Assembly: GCF_022271405.1 (NCBI RefSeq)
Contig: NZ_JAJNAL010000036.1
Span: forward strand, 1 to 51,191
Length of the DNA: 51,191 nt
DNA from: Rhodopseudomonas infernalis
GTDB taxonomy: Bacteria > Pseudomonadota > Alphaproteobacteria > Rhizobiales > Xanthobacteraceae
Direction: 5' to 3'
Numbering within the stretch: the first letter of the stretch is position 1; every line of letters starts with the position of its first letter. Below are positions 15,314-23,218 of the stretch, in pieces. A program made the translations under genes and the position numbers. The notes below the pieces were generated by a model that was not told the origin of the DNA, ran no database searches, and saw only the letters and a list, made by a program, of their open reading frames with translations.

Positions 15314-15384
15314 CGACACCATCAAAAAGCGGTGCAGCCGCGCGTCGGCCGTTCAAACGGTCGCGACTCCAGGGAGGACATCGG

Positions 15385-16410
15385 ATGCGGAAGAGCTTGG
15401 CTTTGGCGGTGGCGTTGGGGCTGCCGGTGACGATGGCGGCTGGGTCGGCGAAGGCGCTGGAGCTCAAGGTCGCCGACTCGTTTCCCGCCGGGCACTACCT
15501 CGTCCGCCTGATGCTGAAGCCGTGGATGGACGACGTCACCAAGCGCACCAACGGCGCGGTGACCTTCAGCTATTATCCCAACCAGCAGATGGGCAAGGCG
15601 ACCGACCTGTTGCGCCTCACTCAGTCCGGCGTGGTCGACATCGGCTACATCGCGCCGTCCTACGCGTCCGACAAGATGCCGCTGTCGGAAGTCGCGCAGC
15701 TGCCGGAATCGTTCTCGACCAGTTGCCAGGGCACGCTGGCCTATTGGAAGAGCGCGCGCGAGGGCGTGCTCGCCAAGCAGGAATACGCGCCCAACAAGAT
15801 CAAGCTGCTGATGGCCGTGGTGCTGCCGCCCTATCAGGTGTTCACCGTCAAGCAGAAGGTCGACTCGATGGAGGCGATCCAGGGCCTGAAGCTGCGCTCG
15901 ACCGGCGGCGCGCAGGACCTGACGCTGCGTGCGCTGGGCGCCGTGCCGGTGCGCATGGCGGCGCCGGACGCCTACGAGTCGCTGGCGCGCGGCACCATGG
16001 ACGGCGCGCTGTTCCCGGCCGACAGCATCGCATCCTACGGCCTCGACAAGCTGGTCAAGCACGCCACCGACGGCGTCAGCTTCGGCTCCTTCATCGTCGC
16101 CTATTCGATCAGCGAGCGAGCCTGGGCCAAGCTGCCCGACGACGTCAAGAAGGCGATGGAGGAGGCATCCGAGGCGATCGAGCCGAAGGTGTGCGCCGAG
16201 GTCGACAAGGAGCAGCAGCAGACCCGCAAGAACCTCACCGACGCCGGCGTGACGTTCGAGCCGATCCCCAACGCCGCCAAGGCGCAGATGAAGGACAAGC
16301 TCAAGGGTGTCGCCAAGGAATGGGCCGCCGGCATCGATTCGCGCGGCAAGCCGGGCACCCAGGCGCTCGAGGAATTCCAGCAGCTGCTCACGACCAGCGC
16401 CGGCAAGTGA
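15385..16410 (+). CDS. TRAP transporter substrate-binding protein (DctP family)
   Basis: A 341-residue periplasmic binding protein of a tripartite ATP-independent transporter. The signal peptide MRKSLALAVALGLPVTMAA is followed by mature protein near ALELKVADSF. DctP features include FPAGHYLVRLMLKPWMDDV, QMGKATDLLRLTQSGVVDIG and the region GLKLRSTGGAQD, where the Arg normally pairs with a substrate carboxylate. AGGGAGGA precedes the ATG. It is followed by DctQ- and DctM-like genes on the same strand, and it diverges from the CoA-transferase/hydratase/lyase operon. A dicarboxylate or other organic acid ligand is therefore likely. Confidence 0.93.
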   Translation: MRKSLALAVALGLPVTMAAGSAKALELKVADSFPAGHYLVRLMLKPWMDDVTKRTNGAVTFSYYPNQQMGKATDLLRLTQSGVVDIGYIAPSYASDKMPLSEVAQLPESFSTSCQGTLAYWKSAREGVLAKQEYAPNKIKLLMAVVLPPYQVFTVKQKVDSMEAIQGLKLRSTGGAQDLTLRALGAVPVRMAAPDAYESLARGTMDGALFPADSIASYGLDKLVKHATDGVSFGSFIVAYSISERAWAKLPDDVKKAMEEASEAIEPKVCAEVDKEQQQTRKNLTDAGVTFEPIPNAAKAQMKDKLKGVAKEWAAGIDSRGKPGTQALEEFQQLLTTSAGK

Positions 16411-16441
16411 CACGCCACGCGCCGACAAAGGAGACCGCGTG

Positions 16442-16993
16442 ATGCAGCGAGCCAGTGCAGCGCTTGCGGCGATCGAACGGGCGCTGACGCTGATCGCCGT
16501 CACCTTCATGTTCGTGATCATGGTGCTGGTGGTGGCGGACGTGTTCATGCGCTACGCGCTGAACCGCCCGTTCTCCTTCACCTACGACCTGATCGGCCTC
16601 TATCTGATGGCTGGCGTGTTCTTCCTGACGCTGTCGGACGCGTTGCGCGAGCACGTCCATGTCGGCGTCGACATTCTGGTGCCGCGGTTTTCCCCTCCGG
16701 GGCGGCGGCTTGCGGAGATCGTCACCGCGCTGACCGGCCTGTTCGTGTTCGCGCTGCTGTGCAAGGTCGGGTTCGATCGCGCGCTCGACAATTTCGAGCA
16801 GAACGACGTGCTGTCCGGCGCGATCCCGTGGCCGACCTGGATCTCGGCGGCGCTGGTGCCGCTCGGCTGCGGCGTGCTGGTGCTGCGGCTGCTGCTGATG
16901 CTGGCCGGCCATGCGGCGAGCCTCGTCACCGGCCGCGATCTCTATCCGTTGCCGCCCCTGGTCGGGGTCGGCGAAGTCAAATCCTTCGAATAG
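16442..16993 (+). CDS. TRAP transporter small permease (DctQ family)
   Basis: A 183-residue inner-membrane protein with four predicted membrane helices. The first is about residues 15-40 (LTLIAVTFMFVIMVLVVADV), followed by the DctQ hallmark FMRYALNRPFSFTYDL and, in helix 2, GLYLMAGVFFLTLSDALREH. The ATG at 16442 directly follows a GTG and has AAAGGAG about ten bases upstream. It lies 31 bases after the binding-protein gene and 11 bases before the DctM-like gene, and forms the small subunit of the sodium-coupled uptake complex. Confidence 0.9.
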   Translation: MQRASAALAAIERALTLIAVTFMFVIMVLVVADVFMRYALNRPFSFTYDLIGLYLMAGVFFLTLSDALREHVHVGVDILVPRFSPPGRRLAEIVTALTGLFVFALLCKVGFDRALDNFEQNDVLSGAIPWPTWISAALVPLGCGVLVLRLLLMLAGHAASLVTGRDLYPLPPLVGVGEVKSFE

Positions 16994-17004
16994 CGGCACC
17001 CGAC

Positions 17005-18294
17005 ATGACAACCTTGATCGTTCTCGGCCTGCTGTTCCTCCTGCTGGCGAACGGCACGCCGGTCGGCTTCGCGATGGCGTTCTCCGGCTCGGTCGGCCTG
17101 CTGATGGTCGGTGGCAGCGGCACGCTGTTCGGCATTCTGGAGACCGCGCCGCTGTCGACGGTGTCGTCCTATGAGCTGATCACCATCCCGATGTTCCTGC
17201 TGATGGCCGAGCTCGTGCTGCTGTCCGGCGTCGCCGATGCGCTGTTCCGGACGGCCTCGGCCTGGGTCGGCCGCATTCCCGGTGGCCTCGGCATGGCCAC
17301 CGCGCTCGCCGGCGCCGGCTTCGGCGCGATCTGCGGCACCAGCACGGCATCGGCGGCGACGCTGTCGTCGACCAGTCTGCCGGCGATGATTAAGCAGGGC
17401 TACGAGCCGAAAATGGCCGCCGGCGTGGTGGCGATCTCCGGCACGCTGGCGATGCTGATCCCGCCGAGCGTCGCATTGGTGATCTTCGGCCTGCTCGCTG
17501 AAGTGAACATCGGCCAGCTGCTGATCGGCGGCATCATTCCGGCCGCGCTGGTCACTGCGACCATCATGGCGACGATCTACGTCCTAGTCTGGCTCGATCC
17601 GTCGCGGGCGCCGCGCGTCGAATCTGTGCCGTGGCGCGAGCGCTTCGCGCTGCTGTGGCAGATCGGCCCGATGCTGGCGCTGTTCGGGCTCGTCACCGGC
17701 ACGATCTATCTCGGTGTCGCTACCCCGACCGAAGCCTCGGCGCTCGGCGCCTTCGGCGCGCTGGTGCTGGCGTTCGCCAAGCGCAAGGTGACGCCGAAGA
17801 CGCTGTACAAGGCGCTGCTCAGCGCCAGCTACGGCACCTGCATGATCGTGACCATTCTGGTCGGCGCCTCGATCTTCGGTTACTTCTTCACGCTGACCCA
17901 CGTCACACAGGATCTGGTCGCCTGGGTCGGCTCGCTCGAGACCTCACGCTGGGTGATCATCGTGATGATCCTGTGCGGCTACATCGTGCTCGGCTCGTTC
18001 ATGGACCAGATCGCCATTCTGGTACTGACGGTGCCGATCGTGATGCCGCTGATCAAGTCGCTCGGCTTCGATCCGATCTGGTTCGGCGTGATCAAGATCG
18101 TCACCGCCGAGGTCGGCATGATCACGCCGCCGGTGGGGCTGAACTGCTTCATCGTCGCGCGCTACGCCAAGCGGCCGGTCGCCGAAGTCTTCCACGGCAC
18201 GTTCCCGCACTTCATCGCGCATCTGCTGGCGATCGGCGTGATGGTGGCGTTCCCCAGCATCATCACCTGGCTGCCGTCGAAAATGGCGCCGTAG
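17005..18294 (+). CDS. TRAP transporter large permease (DctM family)
   Basis: A 429-residue, very hydrophobic protein of normal DctM length with about twelve membrane segments. Conserved parts include the opening LIVLGLLFLLLANGTPVGFA, the segment GAGFGAICGTSTASAATLSS, TLAMLIPPSVALVIFGLLAE, and in the second half VATPTEASALGAFGALVLA and MITPPVGLNCFIVA. It carries the ion and substrate path of the TRAP complex with the DctP- and DctQ-like proteins. Fifty bases separate it from the acyl-CoA dehydrogenase gene, so uptake and catabolism are probably on one transcript. Confidence 0.93.
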   Translation: MTTLIVLGLLFLLLANGTPVGFAMAFSGSVGLLMVGGSGTLFGILETAPLSTVSSYELITIPMFLLMAELVLLSGVADALFRTASAWVGRIPGGLGMATALAGAGFGAICGTSTASAATLSSTSLPAMIKQGYEPKMAAGVVAISGTLAMLIPPSVALVIFGLLAEVNIGQLLIGGIIPAALVTATIMATIYVLVWLDPSRAPRVESVPWRERFALLWQIGPMLALFGLVTGTIYLGVATPTEASALGAFGALVLAFAKRKVTPKTLYKALLSASYGTCMIVTILVGASIFGYFFTLTHVTQDLVAWVGSLETSRWVIIVMILCGYIVLGSFMDQIAILVLTVPIVMPLIKSLGFDPIWFGVIKIVTAEVGMITPPVGLNCFIVARYAKRPVAEVFHGTFPHFIAHLLAIGVMVAFPSIITWLPSKMAP

Positions 18295-18344
18295 CGCGCA
18301 GCGCCGGTCGCCGTCCGTTCAAACAACAAACACAAGAGCCCGTC

Positions 18345-19511
18345 ATGGACTTCGCACTCACCGATCAGCAGGAAGCCATCCGCGACGCCATCGCCAAGAT
18401 CTGCGAGGGCTTCAATGACGCCTATTGGCTGAGGAAGGATCGCGAGGGCGGCTTCCCGCACGACTTCCACAAGGCGCTCGCCGATGCCGGCTGGCTCGGC
18501 ATCTGCGTGCCGGAGGCCTATGGCGGCTCCGGCCTCGGCATCACCGAGGCGGCCATCATGATGCGCACGATCTCCGAATCCGGCGCCGGCATGTCGGGCG
18601 CCTCGGCGGTGCATATCAACGTGTTCGGCCTCAACCCGGTGGTGGTGTTCGGCACCGAGGAGCAGCGCATGCGAATGCTGCCGCCGATGGTCGAGGGCCG
18701 CGAGAAGGCGTGCTTCGCGGTGACCGAGCCGAACACCGGGCTCAACACCACCCAGCTCAAGACCCGCGCGGTGAAGAAGGGCGATCGCTACATCGTCAAC
18801 GGCCAGAAGGTGTGGATCTCGACCGCGCAGGTCGCACACAAGATCCTGCTGCTGGCCCGGACCACGCCGCTCGACGAGGTGAAGTCGCCGACCCACGGCC
18901 TCAGCCTGTTCTACACCGATTTCGATCGTACCAAGATCAAGGTGCACGAGATCGAGAAGATGGGCCGCAAGATCGTCGATTCCAACGAGCTGTTCTTCGA
19001 GGACTTCGAGATCCCGGAGGAAGACCGTATCGGCGAGGAGGGCAAGGGCTTCCAGTACATCCTCGAGGGCATGAACCCCGAGCGCGTGCTGATTGCCGCC
19101 GAGGCCGTCGGTCTCGGCAAGTGTGCGCTGGCGCGGGCCACCGAGTACGCCAAGACCCGGATCGTGTTCAATCGCCCGATCGGCCAGAACCAGGCGATCC
19201 AGCATCCGCTCGCGAAAAACTGGGTCGAGCTCGAGGCGGCGTGGCTGATGGTGATGTCGGCGGCGTGGCAATACGACAACGGCATGCCGTGCGGCGCCGC
19301 CGCCAACGCGGCGAAGTACCTTGCGGGTGAAGCCGGTTACCAGGCCTGCGAGCAGGCGGTGATGACGCACGGTGGCTTCGGCTACGCCAAGGAATATCAT
19401 GTCGAGCGCTACTTGCGCGAAGTGCTGATCCCGCGCATCGCGCCGGTCAGCCCGCAGCTCGCGCTCAGCTTCATCGCCGAGAAGGTGCTCGGCCTGGCGA
19501 AGTCGTACTGA
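18345..19511 (+). CDS. Acyl-CoA dehydrogenase
   Basis: A 388-residue FAD-dependent acyl-CoA dehydrogenase. It has the N-terminal domain LTDQQEAIRDAIAKICEGF, the middle motifs CFAVTEPNTGLNTTQLKT and VNGQKVWIS, and the C-terminal helical domain. The GGxGY signature is THGGFGYAKEY, but the C-terminal EGT catalytic-Glu segment of short-chain enzymes is replaced by LIPRIAPVSPQLAL. A candidate base is Glu246 in GMNPERVLIAAEA, near Glu254 of isovaleryl-CoA dehydrogenase. In this locus it could oxidise a saturated acyl-CoA such as methylsuccinyl-CoA to its enoyl form for the MaoC hydratase (inference). The ATG at 18345 begins the standard N-terminus. Confidence 0.92.
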   Translation: MDFALTDQQEAIRDAIAKICEGFNDAYWLRKDREGGFPHDFHKALADAGWLGICVPEAYGGSGLGITEAAIMMRTISESGAGMSGASAVHINVFGLNPVVVFGTEEQRMRMLPPMVEGREKACFAVTEPNTGLNTTQLKTRAVKKGDRYIVNGQKVWISTAQVAHKILLLARTTPLDEVKSPTHGLSLFYTDFDRTKIKVHEIEKMGRKIVDSNELFFEDFEIPEEDRIGEEGKGFQYILEGMNPERVLIAAEAVGLGKCALARATEYAKTRIVFNRPIGQNQAIQHPLAKNWVELEAAWLMVMSAAWQYDNGMPCGAAANAAKYLAGEAGYQACEQAVMTHGGFGYAKEYHVERYLREVLIPRIAPVSPQLALSFIAEKVLGLAKSY

Positions 19512-19533
19512 CGGCGGGGTGCGGCGCGCCGCG

Positions 19534-20778
19534 ATGTCCGCCGAAAGCTCGCCGCTCGATTTCGCCGGCCTGATCCGCGCCGGCGATCTCGTGGTCTGCG
19601 GTCAGGCCACCGCCGAACCCCTGACGCTGACCGAAGCGCTGATGGCTCAGGCGGCGGCTCTGCCGCCGTTCCGTCTGATGCTCGGGCCGGTGTTCTCGGA
19701 CACGTTCGGGTCCGCGCCGCCGAACGTCTCTTTCGTCAGCTACGGGGTGATCGGCAACGCACGAAAGCTGGCGCGCGCCGGCCGGCTCGACGTCATTCCC
19801 AGCAACTACTCGGCATTCTGCGCCGACTTCGCCGCAGGCCGCCACCGCGCCGATGTGGTGCTGGTGCAGCTTGCGGAGGCACCCGATGGCCGGCTGAGCG
19901 CCAGCCTGTCCAGGGACTACGTGATCGACGCCGCGCGTCGTGCCCGCCTGGTGATCGCCGAGGTCAACCCGGATGCGCCGTTCACCTTCGGCGCGGAGTG
20001 GCCCGAGGACGTCCCGATCCATCATCGCGTGGTGGCGCGGCGCCGGCCGCTGGAGTTACCGCCCGGCGCGTTCGACGATGTGTCGCGCCAGATCGCCGCC
20101 CATGCGGCCGGGTTGATCGCCGACGGTGCGACGCTGCAATTCGGCGTCGGCAAGATCCCCGATGCGATCCTGTCGTCGCTGGCGCATGCCCGCGATCTCG
20201 GCATTCATTCCGGGCTGATCAACGACGCGGTGGTCGAGCTGATCGAGCGCGGTGTCGTCACCAACGCCCGCAAGGGGATCGATCCCGGCGTCACCGTCAC
20301 CAACCAATTGATCGGCACGCAGCGGCTGTATCGCTTCGCGCACCGCAACGAGGCGGTGGCGATGCGGCCGGCGGCCTACACCCACGACCATTGCGTGCTG
20401 GGACGGATCAACAAGCTGACCGCGATCAATTCGGCGCTGCAGGTCGGGCTCGACGGCAGCGTCAATGCCGAGACGCTGAACGGCGTTGCGATCGGTGCGA
20501 TCGGCGGACAGCTCGATTTCGTCCGCGGCGCCAATGCGTCGCCGGGCGGTCGCGCGCTGATCGCGCTGCCGGCGTGCGGCCCGGACGGATCGAGCCGCAT
20601 CGTCACGCGGGTCGACACGGTGACGACGCCGCGCGCCGATGTCGACGCCATCGTCACCGAATGGGGCGTCGCCGAATTGCGCGGCTGTAGCCTCACCGAG
20701 CGCGCGCGGCGGATGATCGCAATCGCGGCGCCGCAGCATCGCGACCGGTTGACCGAGCAGGTTCGGGCCGGGACCTAA
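19534..20778 (+). CDS. Acetyl-CoA hydrolase/CoA-transferase family protein (4-hydroxybutyrate CoA-transferase-like)
   Basis: A 414-residue class I CoA-transferase family protein with both halves present. The N-half contains LIRAGDLVVCGQATAEPLTL and LDVIPSNYSAF. The C-half contains LQFGVGKIPDAI (201-212), INSALQVGLDGSVNAETLNG (298-317), GGQLDFVRGA and ATEWGVAELRG-like VTEWGVAELRG. By memory of the family, the segment before INSAL should carry an acidic active-site residue; here it reads EAVAMRPAAYTHDH (273-286), with Ala at the positions I would expect to be acidic. The enzyme may be a hydrolase or transferase with a shifted residue, or inactive. The start is uncertain: ATG at 19534, or an in-frame GTG at 19519. 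It is the last gene of the rightward operon. Confidence 0.85.
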   Translation: MSAESSPLDFAGLIRAGDLVVCGQATAEPLTLTEALMAQAAALPPFRLMLGPVFSDTFGSAPPNVSFVSYGVIGNARKLARAGRLDVIPSNYSAFCADFAAGRHRADVVLVQLAEAPDGRLSASLSRDYVIDAARRARLVIAEVNPDAPFTFGAEWPEDVPIHHRVVARRRPLELPPGAFDDVSRQIAAHAAGLIADGATLQFGVGKIPDAILSSLAHARDLGIHSGLINDAVVELIERGVVTNARKGIDPGVTVTNQLIGTQRLYRFAHRNEAVAMRPAAYTHDHCVLGRINKLTAINSALQVGLDGSVNAETLNGVAIGAIGGQLDFVRGANASPGGRALIALPACGPDGSSRIVTRVDTVTTPRADVDAIVTEWGVAELRGCSLTERARRMIAIAAPQHRDRLTEQVRAGT

Positions 20779-20894
20779 GTCGGGGCGCGGAGCGCAGGTG
20801 GCTGACGCAATTGACGATGCGGATGTGGCCACACGCGAGGCGAAGAGCCGCTGCGATTTTGCTCGGGGGAGTTCCCGATCGGCGCAGCAACCCT

Positions 20895-21617
20895 TCAGGG
20901 CCGCAGGTCCATATCGATGCGGACGAAGTCGCCCCGATAGGTGACTTCGGCGAGGTAGATCACGATGCCGTCTTCGCCGGTGAAGACGCGCCGGACTTCA
21001 GCGACCGGCGAGTTGAGCGGCACGTGCAGCAGCCGCGCGACGTCGACGTCGGCGGTGCCGATCGTCAGCGTCTGGCGGGCGCGCACGATCTTGGGCTGCT
21101 TCAGCTCGGCCAGGATCGGGATCACGGTCTCGCTGCGAAACCGCTTCGGCGAGCGGCGGAACACCGTCTCGTCGAGATAGATCGAGATCACGCAATAGGG
21201 TTGGCCGACGCGCGAGTGTACGCGCCTCATGAAGACGTATTTGGCGGCCGCCTTGCCGTCGTCCGGCAGCAGGGGGGCGACGCTGCGGCTCTCGGAGATG
21301 TTGATGATCTCCGGCGACGTGTCGCGATACATCTCGGCGAGATCGGCGAGGGTCGTCTCGACCCGAAGCCAGCGGTCCTGCCGGGTGCCGCCAGTGACGA
21401 AGGTGCCGCGACCCTGCTGAGCTTCCAGCTCGCCGTCGCGCGCCAGCAGGTCGACCGCCTGTCGGATGGTGACGCGCGACACGCCGAATTCGGCGGCGAG
21501 CCGTTCGTTGGCCGGCAGCCGGAAGCCGGTCGCCCACAGGCCGCGCGCGATCCGGCGCCGGAAAATGTCGGCGATCTGCGCATATTTCGGCACGTGGCTG
21601 CCCGCATCCAGATCCAT
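20895..21617 (-). CDS. GntR-family transcriptional regulator (HutC subfamily, UTRA domain)
   Basis: A 240-residue regulator. The winged helix N-terminus covers about residues 10-75 (KYAQIADIFRRRIARGLW, RLPANERLAAEFGVSRVTIR, QGRGTFV), followed by the UTRA effector domain with RRVHSRVGQPYCVISIYL and VAEVRRVFTGEDG. It lies 6 bases downstream of the GMC oxidoreductase gene and is the last gene of the leftward group. It probably represses this group and the divergent ABC importer in response to the imported acid or an intermediate (inference). It is convergent with the CoA-transferase family gene; the 116-bp gap holds no clear terminator. Confidence 0.9.
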   Translation of the reverse strand: MDLDAGSHVPKYAQIADIFRRRIARGLWATGFRLPANERLAAEFGVSRVTIRQAVDLLARDGELEAQQGRGTFVTGGTRQDRWLRVETTLADLAEMYRDTSPEIINISESRSVAPLLPDDGKAAAKYVFMRRVHSRVGQPYCVISIYLDETVFRRSPKRFRSETVIPILAELKQPKIVRARQTLTIGTADVDVARLLHVPLNSPVAEVRRVFTGEDGIVIYLAEVTYRGDFVRIDMDLRP

Positions 21618-21623
21618 CGCGCT

Positions 21624-23216
21624 CTATCCCGCCTTGATCAACGCCGCGCCGTATTCTCCGATCATCAGGCTGGTCGCGTTGGTGTTGGCCGAAGTGATCT
21701 GCGGCATCACCGACGCGTCGATCACCCGCAGCCGTTCGACGCCGCGAACCCGCAGCTGCGGATCGAGGACCGCCTGCGCGTCGCGGCCCATCCGGCAGGT
21801 GCCGACGCAGTGGAACACGGTGCCGCCGGTGTTGCGCGCAAATTCCCACAGCGCGGCGCGGCTGTCCGCCGCCGCGCCGGGCACCACTTCGACGTCCCAC
21901 AGCTTGCGGAACGCCGGCTGGCGGAAGATGTCGCGCAGCATCTCGAGCCCTGCCACGATCGTCTTGCGATCGATCTCTTCGGCGAAGTAGTTCGGCGCGA
22001 TCCGCGGCTGCTCGAAGGGATCAGTCGAGCGGATCGCCAGATGCCCGCGCGAGTGTGCGTGCGCCTGCCATACCGAGGCTGTGAAGCCCGAATAGCGATG
22101 CAGCGGGGTGCCGGGCTTGTCGACCGACAGCGGCATGACGTTGAACTGCACGTCGGGGCGGCCGCCTTGCGCATATTCGGTACACGCCGCGCCGCCGACC
22201 TGTCCGGCACCGACGGTGAGCGGCCCGCGGCCGCCGGTCAGCCACTGCCAGCCCATCCGCGTCAGCTCGACCGGATTGCGGACGTGGTCGTTCAGCGACC
22301 ATTTCTGATTGAGCCGCACGATCAGCCGGGCCTGATAGTGGTCCTGCAAATTGTCACCGACTTCCGGCGCATCGGCGATGACCGGAATGTCGAGGCTGCG
22401 CAGCAGGTCGGCCGGGCCGATGCCGGACAGCTGGAGCAATTGCGGCGATTGTAGCGCGCCGGCCGACAGCACCACCTCGCGCGCGGCGCGGGCGCGGTGC
22501 AGCTGGCCTTCCGCGATCCATTCGACGCCCGTGGCGACGGTGCCGTCGAACGTCACCTTGCTGGCCTGCGCCCGGGTGATGACGGTCAGGTTCGGCCGGT
22601 CCATGATCGGTCGCAGGAACGCCGAGGCCGCGCTGGTGCGCCAATGGCGGCCGATGCCGAGCTGATAGCTGCCGACCCCGTAGGTCGATTCCGCGTTGAA
22701 ATCCGGATTGCGCGGCAGGCCGAACTCGACGCCGGCCTCGATCCACGCCGCCGAGGCCGGATTGTCGTTGCGCAGATCGGACACTTCGAATTCACCGAGC
22801 GCGCCGTGATACTGGCTCTCGCCGCCGCGATAGCGCTCGTAACGCCGGAAGTGCGGCAGCACGTCGCGATACGACCAACCTGTCGCGCCCAAACGCTCCC
22901 AGTCGTCGAAGTCCTGATGCTGACCGCGGATGAAGATCAGCCCGTTGATCGACGACGAGCCGCCGAGCACGCGGCCGCGCGGCCAGACGATGGCGCGTCC
23001 GCCGGTGCCTTCGCTCGGCTCGGTGGTGAACAGCCGGGCGAAGCGTTCGTCGTAGATCGTGCGATAATAACCGACCGGAATCTTCAGCCAGAAATTGCCG
23101 TCCGGGCCACCGGACTCGAGCAGCAGCACGCGGCAGGCCGGATCGGCCGACAGCCGGTTGGCGACGATGCAGCCGGCCGAGCCGGCGCCGACGATGATGT
23201 AGTCGTAGCTCGCCAT
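21624..23216 (-). CDS. GMC-family FAD-dependent oxidoreductase (choline/alcohol dehydrogenase-like)
   Basis: A 530-residue flavoprotein. The FAD-binding N-terminus is YDYIIVGAGSAGCIVANRLS with the ribose-binding Glu in RVLLLESGG. The GMC signatures are present as WPRGRVLGGSSSINGLIFIR and GALQSPQLLQLSGIGPADLL. The C-terminal active-site pair is His in FHCVGTCRMG and Asn in ITSANTNATSLMIGE, as in choline dehydrogenase relatives. The ATG at 23216 lies two bases after the stop of the upstream enolase gene; an in-frame ATG at 23234 is the alternative. With the neighbouring acid dehydratase/racemase it would oxidise an alcohol group of the imported substrate (inference). Confidence 0.9.
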   Translation of the reverse strand: MASYDYIIVGAGSAGCIVANRLSADPACRVLLLESGGPDGNFWLKIPVGYYRTIYDERFARLFTTEPSEGTGGRAIVWPRGRVLGGSSSINGLIFIRGQHQDFDDWERLGATGWSYRDVLPHFRRYERYRGGESQYHGALGEFEVSDLRNDNPASAAWIEAGVEFGLPRNPDFNAESTYGVGSYQLGIGRHWRTSAASAFLRPIMDRPNLTVITRAQASKVTFDGTVATGVEWIAEGQLHRARAAREVVLSAGALQSPQLLQLSGIGPADLLRSLDIPVIADAPEVGDNLQDHYQARLIVRLNQKWSLNDHVRNPVELTRMGWQWLTGGRGPLTVGAGQVGGAACTEYAQGGRPDVQFNVMPLSVDKPGTPLHRYSGFTASVWQAHAHSRGHLAIRSTDPFEQPRIAPNYFAEEIDRKTIVAGLEMLRDIFRQPAFRKLWDVEVVPGAAADSRAALWEFARNTGGTVFHCVGTCRMGRDAQAVLDPQLRVRGVERLRVIDASVMPQITSANTNATSLMIGEYGAALIKAG

Positions 23217-23218
23217 CG

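Noticed and set aside
20779-20894. Terminator between the convergent CoA-transferase family and GntR genes.
   Set aside because: Only a 5-bp stem (TCGGG/CCCGA) without a T run is visible; too weak to annotate.
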